Positions 23,127 through 35,100 of a stretch of 64,000 bases of DNA are shown here, in pieces. Position 1 is the stretch's first letter, and every line of letters starts with the position of its first letter. The notes under the pieces were generated by a model, which worked only from the letters and a program-made list of their open reading frames with translations, did not search any database and had not been told where the DNA came from. Source of the stretch: Stenopsyche tienmushanensis (Eukaryota > Arthropoda > Insecta > Trichoptera > Stenopsychidae); assembly GCA_008973525.1 (NCBI GenBank), contig WACJ01000070.1, positions 62,001 through 126,000 on the forward strand. The letters run 5' to 3'. The position numbers and the translations under genes are program-made.

Positions 23127-26100
23127 CTAGACAAAAACATGTAAATTAATTTTCCAGAATTTACGACAGTCACTAATCTCATAGACAAATAAATATTATA
23201 CCATATAATCTGATGTTGCCTTCGGCGTCGCCTATGGAGTTCTTCGAGATGCATTTGTAGCCACCCATATCGTGCTTCTGAATGCGCTTGATGACCAATC
23301 GCATTTGAACGCTATAATAGGAGTTTGGTATCTCTTTCATCTCGTACTTGTCGTTGGATATTATCATCTCACCTGTTGAAGAATACGCATATTTTACAGT
23401 TGGTAAAAAATCAAAGGACTCAAACAAAAAAGGGTTTTAGAAGGTTGATTTTGGAAGCCAGGCAATCTGCTGCTGAAAATCGTCATCAGATATTTAAATG
23501 CTAGTTCGAATTGATGACCGCGTGTGCTCCCATTTTCGTATAAAACCAACAGTGCATTCCTTTCTGCTGAGACACGGACTAAAACTCGCAAAATTCCCGA
23601 TGTACCGACAAATTATTTATTTCCGTCGCTGCAGATGAATACTTATAAACTATAATACTTTAATGTGATTCGTAATTATATTACGGAGGAATACAAAAAT
23701 TCTGAACCCCGTATCTATTATATTTCATATCGATATTCTCATTAATAGAGTCGAGGTGTAGTAAATACATCACCGGTAGGGAAAGGTTAATATAACAATT
23801 ACTGCTCCTAGGTGTCGCCTAAGCTCGCCAATTAGTAGTTACGCCATCATAAATTCCCTATTCACCATACAGAGAAAAGAACGTGTTTCCAGGTTAGCCC
23901 CTTTGATGAGTATGCACTCACATGTGGCGTGCAATACTCCATAGCGCTTTTTTTCAATGTTGTGCTTCTATTTTTAATACAAATATCACTGGTATTTCTA
24001 TAAAGGAATCATATTTGGATGATTTTTTATGGTGTACAAAATTGTGATACAAACTATTATGGGTCTTAAATGTATCGATTTGAAGCTCGACCAAATGTCT
24101 TAATTTGTGACTAAAAGACACAAATATACAGCTGTTTTTTTTCTTTCCAAAATCACAATTCATCCTAATAATGGATCTATTTTATTAAAAAGTCATAAAT
24201 TCAAAATCTTGAACATAAAAAAATGTGTATCCTAAACCGTGTCTCGATACTTATTGTTTAAATTTAGATTGAAGAAAAAATTTAGAAAAAATGTAGAAAC
24301 AAAATGTCGAGCCAGACTCGACAAAGGAAGGCGGCTAGTATTGCGGAAGGTCTAGCTAGGTTGATGCCTAACATCGGTGGCCCTAAGACAAACCGTCGAA
24401 GACTATATAACGAGGTGGTGCACTCGGTACTATTGTACGGAGCTCCAATATGGGCCGAGGCACTACACTTCGAAAGGGCCAGGCTCAATCTGGCTAGAGT
24501 ACAAAGGAGAAGCGCGATCAGAGTCGCAGCAGCATATCGCACAGTGTCAGAAGACGCAGTCCTGGCACTGACTGCCATTCCGCCAATCGACCTGCTCGCA
24601 AAAGAAAGGAAAGCTATACGCACCGGGGAAACCAGGCAAAGAGCTAGGCAGTCCACCATGGTGGAATGGCAGTCCCAATGGGACAGCTCCACCAAAGGTC
24701 GATGGACCCATCGGCTCATCCCTGACCTTAAGCCCTGGACAGCTAGGAAACACGGTCAGCTGTGCTACCACCTTACCCAGGCACTCACTGGGCATGGCTG
24801 CTTTGGTAGCTACCTGCACAGGATTCAAAAAGAGGCCGGTCCGAATTGTCACCATTGCGGAGCGGAGCTGGACGATGCCGCGCACACGCTATTCGACTGC
24901 CCGGCTTGGAGCACAGAGAGGGATACACTGCGGGAGGAGCTTGAAGTCAATTCACTCACTCCCAGCAACATGGTCCCTACGATGCTAACCAATGCCAGGG
25001 CATGGAACGCGTTGTCCAGATACGTCGCGTGCGTTATGCTGCAGAAGGAGGATGCTGAACGACTGAGACGTCGGACACGAACCGAAGCATCCTCCTCCTC
25101 CTCAACCCATGAGCGAGAAAACCCAGCAGAGATATATCAAGAATAGAAGAACCGTGAAGAATTCACGTTAACACGAGGCCCTAGAGGGACACATACCGCC
25201 ACCCTAGAGCAATACTTCGCGGTAGCCGGGTGGCGGCGGAACCGGAGGAGGGGTTTAGTGAGTCTGGCGATGCTCAGTCAAATACTAGCGAGACGCATTA
25301 CCAATGCTTAGTCAAACCTCACACTACCTCAGAAGGAGGCGTCTTCTTGAAGATTCCCCTCCTTCGAAAAAAAAAAAAAAAAAAAAAAGACTCGACAAAG
25401 GACCGCAAAGAGTTAAGACCACTTGATTACTCTTTTAACGCTTTGAGTAGTGAGCCATCGTGATACAGTTAGATGCTTTTGTATGTCCTCCACTTATAAT
25501 CCGTACAAATCCACTTATCCATCAGTATGGTCGCAGCACGTATGAAACTTGTATTTAAATAAATAAACATTGACGATAGCACACAATATTCAGCTACAAT
25601 ATTCAACATAAACAATACACTTGAAATCGATTAATTATATCATTCAAATATCATTATTAGTCGATATATTAAAAGTCGGGTTAATGATCTATACAATTGT
25701 ACGATGTACGCAAGATACTCTTTCTGTCTCTATTTCTCTCCAAACTCAACATGCAAGACCTTCTCTGTCTTGGTCTGTCTCCAAGCTTAACATGTAATAA
25801 TGCTCTTTATGAGCCACTGGATTTCTGACACAACATTGTGTTATACCTCTTTAAAGGGTTAATGTCGTTTTTTATGTGACCCACTTTCACACGTCTAGAC
25901 AGCTTTTTACATCCCTTCTCATTGTTATCGTCTAGATAATCTTACAATATTTTCTTCCACTCCTCCTATCCTATCTTCTTTGTATAAAAATCTATTCTTC
26001 AGGCCTTTATTCCAGATATCATCTCACTTCAGATCTGATCTGAACTGTCGCTTTCAATTGAAGAATCACCGATGAAGAACACAGACTAATTTACAAATTT

Positions 26101-29100
26101 GAAAACATAAAAACGGGACTCCCTACTGGTCATGATTTATATCCAAAAAAAAATGGGGTTGAGCATTGTCGTGTTGCAGAATCACTAAATTGTTTCTTAT
26201 TCATTTTCGACGTTTGATTTTCAATTTTTTTTCACCCTTTCCAATTGCTGATAATACATATCTGCAGTTATTGTTTCGCCAGGTTTTATAAATTCATGAT
26301 GAATAATTCCTTGAATATCCCATCAAACGCACAAAATAATCTTGCGAGTCGTCAATCCGGGTTTCGGAGTCGGAAATGGTTTATGTCTTAGCAAAAGCCA
26401 TTGATATTTATAAATTAAAGTCATAAACAACCCAGTTTTCATCCTCAGTGCAAAAAAGACGATATTTTTGTCCACAAAAGAAGATAATTTAAAATGATTT
26501 TTTTTACCATAATCATGTTTTTAAGCAATAATAATTACGTCAGTATTTTGTGAAAAAATGAACAAGGAATGAAAAATGCAAACGGCTCAAAAGACACTGA
26601 CTAACATCCGACAAAACAAATTGCGTAGGCTTCAAAGGATATCATATTACGTATCGGTTCGCAATTGATCCTTCGACATTGAACGTTTTTATCAATTTCC
26701 AGCATCTACTCTATTCGAGCGACGTATTAAAATTCTTAGATCCATTAAAATTGAAATATTTTTCGGGCATTTTTTCGGCATTCCTCTGTCCCACTTGCAA
26801 TATTTCTGAAAAACAATTTTCCGCCGTGGACGCTTATTTATTAAATCGTTTGTAGCTTTAATATTAAACAAATAGCTCGCATTCCTTTTTTTCTCGTTAC
26901 AAACGGATTTTGTGTAATTTTTGCAGATATTGCGCGAACGATAAAAAGACCGTTTCACTCCACAATCCGGTTGACAAAATACTGGCGAAAAAAATTGCCG
27001 GAAAAATCGTCTCATTCCTTTTTTCCCTTTTTTTCGGAGCTTTGAAATGCGAATGCGATGATATGTATTGAAATATTTTTAATTTCTGTGCAGTGGCAAA
27101 ATGTTTCTGCCAAAAACTTTTTTGGGGGGATGATAAATACCGTATAAAAATGATTCCACAGTAGACAAATGGTTCACAATGTGTTCCCAAAACATTCAAG
27201 CATTAAAAACTTCATCAAATTTAAATATATGAAAATCATCTTGATCCCTTTATTGCAATAGGAACTCATTGAGATTTTGAAGGCAAGGGGTCGATAAAAG
27301 ACAAAGGATTGATGTCAGATTGAGATCTTTTATGCATTATATCAGGTTCTTGAAGGTATGTGGACTTCACATGGAATCGAGGGTTGGTTTGATTTATTAC
27401 ATCCTAAACTCATTACTCATTTCCAGATTAAGTGACATATTTTCACCGTGTATAAAACTCGCTTGAATTATGATGCAATCGACGGTTATAAAATGAATCA
27501 TGCTTTTTTCATAAAAAAAATATTTATTTAATCAAATATTCAGATAATATAAGATTAGCCAATAAATAAGTAATAAAGAACTCAAATTGGTTATGGATTA
27601 TACTCATAAATTTGATTTGAATTTATTGAACGTATGTCGCACGATATTGTAGTCTAAGCGGTAAACATGTTTTTTTTTAACCTGTTGGTTGCCGTGCGCG
27701 CACCCAAAAGGGAAATTCATTTCGATTTTTTAACAGTGACGTTAAGAACAATTTTTTACAACATCGAAAACTGTAAATATTTTTTGGTTTAGAATGTATG
27801 CGAAATATTTCGTCAGGGTTGCCACAAACAGAAATTGTCCAAAATATCAAATTTATTCAAAAATATAAATTTTTAAAATTTTTAATAGACAAAAAGTAAG
27901 CATCATTCAAAATATCTATAATGTGAATAATCATAACTGGTTGGGAAAATTCCGAAACATTTTTTTCAAAAAATATGTATCGGAAGATATTATGGGATTC
28001 ATCACCAAAGAAACTGGCGGAATCAAATTCTTATAGAATGGACAAATGGTACGATACAAATATAGACGAAATGTACATATTTTTAGCCGTTTATTTGCTG
28101 ATATCGAGAAATTCGAGAAATCGTCAAAAATAATTTTGGTCCACTGATATTTATTGCATTCGTCTATTTATTCTAACATAATGACACTAACATGAGACTA
28201 CTCTTCAAATAGTACATTCCGTCGAAAAGAAGCCGCATTGGAATTAAGTTTTTAGTATTGAGTGATTGCAAAAGTGGAATTGTTATGGACTTCATAATTT
28301 ATACTGAAGCCACTACGGAACTAAACAAAAACTACAATTTGGGTGTTAGTGGAAACGTAGTGATGAACTTGATGACACCATATTTGAATAAAAATCACGC
28401 ATTATACGTGGATAACTTGTATACCAGTCCAATTTTGTTTCAAACGCTGCATTCGTTTCAAACCGATTGCTGTGGAACAGTGCGAAAAAATCGGATTGGT
28501 ATGCCTAAATTTAATAGAAGATTGGCCAAAGGTGAAACGCAAATTTACCACACAAAAAAATAATAAAATGGTCAAACAAATATGGAAAGACAAGCGAGAA
28601 GTGATGATGCTATCTACAATGCACTCAGGAAATATAATCGCATCAAACCAAATAGATAGACAAAGTGGCGAGTCCATAATGTAATCTGAATCAGTTATAG
28701 ACTATACGAGAAATACGAGTGACTATACGAGTGATTTTCGGCTGACTGTGATTCGACAGACGATTCAAATACATTGTTCAAACGACCAAAAACTACAAGA
28801 AAATACAAGAGTGGCGATTTACCTTTTCGCTCAGAAGGACAAAACAGCCATTTCTTTTCTTCAATTTAAAAAGATGCGTTGTGTGTCTTGCTTCAAGAAA
28901 AAGGCAGGAAAAAATTGTAAAATCCCACTCTGCCCAACGACTTGCTTCAAAGTATACCACACCCAAAATGATTATTGTGTATAATATATATGTGTATTTT
29001 TGAGACTATAAAATTATAACATTTCAAATTTAACAAACGTGGATATAACTTTTTAAATTTCTTTAATATATGTGTGGCAACCCTAATAAAAGTCAAGTGT

Positions 29101-32100
29101 CGTTTTTTCATGCAAATTATATTCTGATTGATGCAAGTGAAAAATATTTATTTATTAGTAAAAGTACTTTTTTTACATTGAAAACACGCGGCCATCATGA
29201 GGTTAAGATTTTTTTTACACTATGCTTTTATTATTAAATCCGCCAATTATCTAAATTGAAGAGCTAAGGCACATTAAAATACCACCCAATAAATCCGTAG
29301 GATATTTTTAAATTAAATTGTGAAAAAAACAAATCCAAATGAAGAAGAAAAACATCCTACGAACTTATTGAGTGATTTTTTAAAGCAGAACATAAAATTT
29401 GTTATTGATTTTTTAAACAAATAAATAATTTTAATAATATTTTCGATGTTCCATAGTGCTTTTGATATTCAAAATGGTTTTTATTTGAGTCAAATTTGTT
29501 CATATTATTTATTTATTAATATAATTCGATAAGATGCTGAATTTATTGAGTTTTACAGGGCGAAATATTTACGATATGATGTTTGGGGTTTGGGGCTGGG
29601 GGGGTAATATAAAGTCTCTAGTTGCTCCCAGGCCATAGTTTTATTTTAAAATTAATTTGCAAATTCCAGATTCCAACAAGTTTGCTGAAAAATAATTCAT
29701 GGATTCAAGCTTGAATTCTTTATAACACAACATCTCAAATTGACCCACAATACCAACAAGTTGCTTGATATGATTAAATCCTATTAATTTATGTTTTCAT
29801 TTTCATCCCGAGTCAAAAGCCGGGCTTTATTTTGTTCCTTTTTATTATTAAACTTTAAAATGAAACGTGAGCAACCTCAACGCGTTTTCCGACACGTTTA
29901 ATTTTTCCTCATCGGCTTTCTACAGGAGCGGTTGGGCCATAAAGGCCTCGTCGTTCCAGCAGCCGCTGACCAAAAAAAGAGCAAATAAAAAAGCAACGAA
30001 ACAGTAGAAAAAGAGCAGTACTCTCCAAGAATTTTCACGGGGCTACAAATAAAGTGCGATTTGAAATTGCTTTTTGTTCCCTCGGGAGCCGGGCCTCTGT
30101 CGGAGACTCGCAAAACTAGCCGCGAAGCGAAAGAAACCCATTAACTTCTGCAAGTATTAAAAATTATATAGGATAGCGATATTGTCCATCCCGATATATA
30201 ACTTTCACTACGCTAACTTTATTTGTTTTTTTTTCAAAATTGTGAATTTAAAACCAAATTCCATATTAAGAATATGTATTTAAATAAATATTTTCCTTCT
30301 AGTTTTATCAGATCTCACGCTAAAAAGCTTAATTGTTGAGAGACAGACTTATTTAACTTTATTGATAATTAGTGATTACCCAGCATGCGTTACTATGCTA
30401 TGTCTCGAATAACAAACTGCGTAGGCAAACAATATTTTTACTATGCTTATGTTATTTTCACAAGTGTAAACAATAAGTTGACAGAGTTTTATTGCAATTG
30501 GAAGAACGGTATGGCAGCGCATTAAATACAGACAAACAAATATTGATTTTTACGTATTAGATATACGATTAATTTGTCTGATTCCGCGTGTTTTTCAGCC
30601 ATTTTGTTCAGTCACAGTAAATTCTACCAATGGAAGGGTCGTTGCGCGCTTCCGCGACCTCCCGTTCGTGCGAGATCCACGCGCTCACCCGTTTTTTGAC
30701 TTTATAAAATAATACCGCAGCGAATATTTATCGAAAGTAGTGATTTGATGAGTCGATAACATGTTACGAGGTGGGTTAGGTTGTTCAGCGTAGGCTGTAC
30801 TGATAGTCACGACGAGGCAAAGAGTGTGTGGTCATCAGTAATTTTTGACGAATTTGAGCAAAAAATTATAGAACAAGTGCGAAATGACCGCCTTTTGACG
30901 CTTGGCGACCTCCACGAAGAATTTCCTGACATTTATTGAAGTCTTCTTGGTGATATTGTGTCGGAAAAATTTGGTTATAAGACGTTGTGTGCAAGATAGG
31001 CGTCCAGGAAGTTCACACAGGAGCACCGTCAAATTCATCATCACATCACATTTTTTCGAAAATGGTACTAAAAATGCTATTACTGTAAATGCTGTGGGAT
31101 ATCAATTAATGTTGAGTGGTCACATTTATGTGTCTGATGTCTATTTCCAGCAAGATGGCGCTATATGTCACACAATTCGAGGAAACATTACAAAATAAAA
31201 AAAAACATCTACAGTTCAGATTTGGATAATACGTACACGAAATATACTATGATTCTGTTGTAAGATAAAAAATAAAAAGGAATCCATTTTTTGCAGATAA
31301 GGCGCTAGAAATATTTTTGTTAATCAACTTGTGTAAAATAATATTTTAATTTGAAAAAAAAATATGGATTTCTTTCGGGATAGCCTACTATTATCAGATA
31401 TCATATTAAATAAGTTTTTGCATATTTTTTATAGTCTGAATTTTGAAAGTTAATGCGAAAATCCTGTTAACGAAATAAAACATATTGGATATCAATGTCA
31501 AAATGAAACACGGACAGTTAACGGTATTTCATATATCTATTGATTGTGTTACACAAGAGGTGGGGAGTCCCCGGGTGGCTCCCTGCACCCACGCGCTCGT
31601 CGGGATGGCCGCACTAACGCACGGGTTCGTTAGATGGGGATGGACAGGCGTCAGACAAAAATATTATCTTCTCTAGATGACTCTTTATTCACACGAGATT
31701 TGGCTGCGGGAAGGACGTCCTCCCACAGCCAAGTCTAATCGATGATTCTTCCCGATTCTCTCTTATTGTATATCACCATTTAATCGGCAACGGTACACAC
31801 GCACGAAGCGATCGGTCGATATTGCAGGTGCAATGTTTCCGCAGCGTCACAGAAGATGGCGCTGTTAATATAGCACATTGCACTTAAAAAGAAACGGAAG
31901 ATATCGCTGTTAAACTGGCAAAATAAATCGCCTACGCTACAATTGAATTTAAATTTAAGTATTTGATGACATTTTGAATCATGCAATTTTTGTAATCAGA
32001 TGCGTTTTCGGTAATACGAACTTTAAGGACATTTTCAAATAAATAAATCATATACATCAATGCAATTGATTTTGGGAGGTACTGGACTTGCAAAAGATAA

Positions 32101-35100
32101 TATTGGCTTCCGCTGAAGTTCAAAGTCGCATTTGGGATTAAATTCATCCAGGTTTGCTGTATTTACATACGCTCATACAGCTGGAACTATTATCCGGAAA
32201 ATTTTCCGGAAATTTTCAGGTATTCATGAAGGTTTTTGCCGCTCGCACTGGAACATCATATTGCGGAAGAGAAAAAATGCAGCATCCGTGGGGTTGGCTT
32301 AAAACAATTTGCGTGTCTGTCTGAGAGAGGCGGCTCCCCTTTACGGGCAACGGCGGCCCGATATTAAATTTAAAAAAGGCCAGCTAGAACGCTTTCCGCG
32401 GCTCGACCTTGTTTGCGCCCAACTTCATACAGATGTACTCAAATGTGAGGGGGCGGCGGGCGATGGAGCTCCCGCAGGGTGGGTAAGGGATGCGAGGCTC
32501 GATCGGAAAAAAAACCTCGAATTTTTTCCCATAGTTGACCAAATTGCTGCGGTCGTATCTTGTACCTCGCTCTAAGCTGAAAACATTCTGTTTTGGAAAT
32601 GCCCGTCGAAAAATGATTTTTCCTTTAATGCTAGCTGCTAAATACGTTTTTACGTGATTTTCGCGTTTGGTCGAGCAGGTTTTATGACGTGGCTTAATTT
32701 TTACCATGCATTTTGCGCGATTGACTACACGTAACATCGTAATTACATATGGAGGCTAATTGGAAAGAATATTTTATGGTGAACTTACATAGTCGGTAAA
32801 TGGAAAATGCAGGGAAATCGATTATGAATTTGATTTACATTTTAATATCCTAATTAGGTATACATGCATGATGAAACTAATTTAAAACTATTAAAATTTT
32901 AAGTAATTCCACTCTGAATACTTATAATATAATCCTATTTACATAAATTCTATCCGAAGACAATACTCATTTTGATTTGATTAATTTAAATTTTATAGAA
33001 ATTGATATTAACCCTTTGATGAGTATGAGTACGTATGTGTTGTGCAGTTCTCCATAGCTTTTTAGAAAGGTACAGAAGTTCGAGGAATTTAACAAAAAAA
33101 GACATTATCATGGGATCTCGACTGGAGTCAAAAGCTGATGCAAATGTCAGAAAACCATTGCTTTAAAAAATATCCAAAGCTTGAAGACCTGACTCCATTT
33201 CTTGGCCAAGAAATAAAACAGCATCTTTTACCAATTTATAAATATTTGGCATCTCTTACCAATTTATATAACTCGACGGTGTGGCGACTGCTTCCAAAAC
33301 ACCTGCATTCTGATGTAAAAATCTTTGAAATATTAACATATATTGCTGCTGGGATATTTAATAACGACCACAGCTTCATTTTGAAGACATTAAATATAAT
33401 TATTGGCACCTACTGTAAAATCTTTCCTGAAAACACCGATGAAGCGCGGATAGCAAGGTAGAACCGTAAGAATCTTTCTGAGACAAAAGCAGCTCGTATA
33501 GTTCGAAAATAACAGTTAGTCGAAGATAATCAACTTTTTGAGAAAGCCAAAGATCTATTATATGCGCCTGGAATCATTGATTGATCGGTAAGTCACTAAA
33601 ATTGATAGTTTTATCGCATTGAAACTTTAAACGAGATTATCTCGAAACTGCATTTGTGCAAAATGTTCGCCAGTTGTAGCTTAAAAAGGTGTTGATCGAT
33701 CTGATTGAAATTTTGGGATGTTTCTCACAATAATATTATATAGTCAACTAAGCTAAAATATTAAGGTTTTCGCGTAAATAAATTATTTTTTTGGGGTAAA
33801 AATTATCAAAAAAATGGTAAAAAATATAAAATTTTAACTAAAAAGCCTATTAATTTTTTAATTTGATACTTTTTTAAACTTCCATTTTCGATTTCAGTTC
33901 AAGAGAAGTGGTGGTAATAGCACGAAATAATACCCTTTCTAACTTTATGCTATATGTCATACAAATCATTCAACATTCAGGTGGCCAATTTGAAAAACAA
34001 TATTGTTTTAATTAATTTTATAAAAATATCTTCACATAAAAAAATATTTTCTTAACCCTGACCCTGCAAAATGGTACCTCTTCAAGTTTATAAACTTATT
34101 GAATGTGTGAAACGTAGCAAAAGATCCTCTTAACCCCCTTAAAAAAATTAAGAGCGAAATTATTTTTTTCTGTTTAATGATGAAAAGTTAAAGTAGAGCT
34201 TGAATAAAATCTTCGTTTAGAACTATTTTTAATTTCATCATCTTTGATAAAATTTTGCATGTATTAATGGCACAAATAGAGTATATTTTTTAAGAAAAAT
34301 TGAGCAAGCATTGCTTGAAAATTGGAATACAACTTAATGATATTAAATAAATACACAAGTTTATAATCATATCATAAAAAAATAGATGCCCACCCTAATT
34401 CTTATATATGTACAATTTCAGAAAATTTACAGAGACTGCATCGTTCCTGAAGCGCTCTATTATTCCAGTTCCAGACGCCGTCATGAATCAGAATTATGAA
34501 AGAAAGCTGCACTTTACAACGTTGTTTGACACCATAAGAGCATTAAATCAATGTCAGCTTTTAAGATGCAGTTTTCTCGTAAAAAGTAATTATTGTGCAG
34601 TTTATCAATTATGTCTTTGATTAAAAGATATTGTCCTTATATGATTGAGGAATCGCATTGCTTCTTCGATATATTTTAACATCCATAGCTATTATTCATC
34701 TTCTTAAAGTGCCAAAACTTGTTCAGATGTAAGTGAATTTATTATTCACATTAGTATTTACTTTTACAAGATTTGAATCCAGATTAAAACTCTATGTTTA
34801 AGTTCAAAATCAAATACACGTTAGCATTCAAAGCATTCGAAAACTATTTACTAAATGACAAACTCTAATAAATTCAGAGGGAGATTGGAGGTTTTTCTTT
34901 TCTTAAGCCTATAAAACTGGTATAAAAAACGGCATGATTTTATGGTATTTCCGATATATATTTTGAAAATATTTATATTTTACATTTGAGAATAATCCAT
35001 CCATATTTTTTTAGTCCATTATATTATTCCTGCTTTGTGATGTCAAAAGCGTATGCACTTCAACCAGACGCTCCCCCAAAGTTTTCCGCATGCATTTAAA

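Larger units (their letters stand above)
23895..25416 (-). mobile_element. TTAA (piggyBac-type) element carrying a nested LINE
   Basis: The left end gttagcccctttgatgagta resembles the TTAACCCTTTGATGAGTATG end at 33009; the right end is the inverse of TTAActctttgcggtcc (TTAA 25413-25416), as at 13003. A LINE with target-site duplication (24329-25388) interrupts it near the right palindrome. No piggyBac transposase coding is visible. Confidence 0.5.

Noticed and set aside
24304..24328. ATG at 24304 as the start of a LINE protein
   Set aside because: The first codons lie in the host repeat and target duplication; the LINE is 5' truncated, so this start is accidental.
24282..24885. Minus-strand ORFs of up to 145 codons opposite the LINE
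   Set aside because: They are shadows of the plus-strand reverse transcriptase frame, which has recognisable motifs; the minus translations have none.
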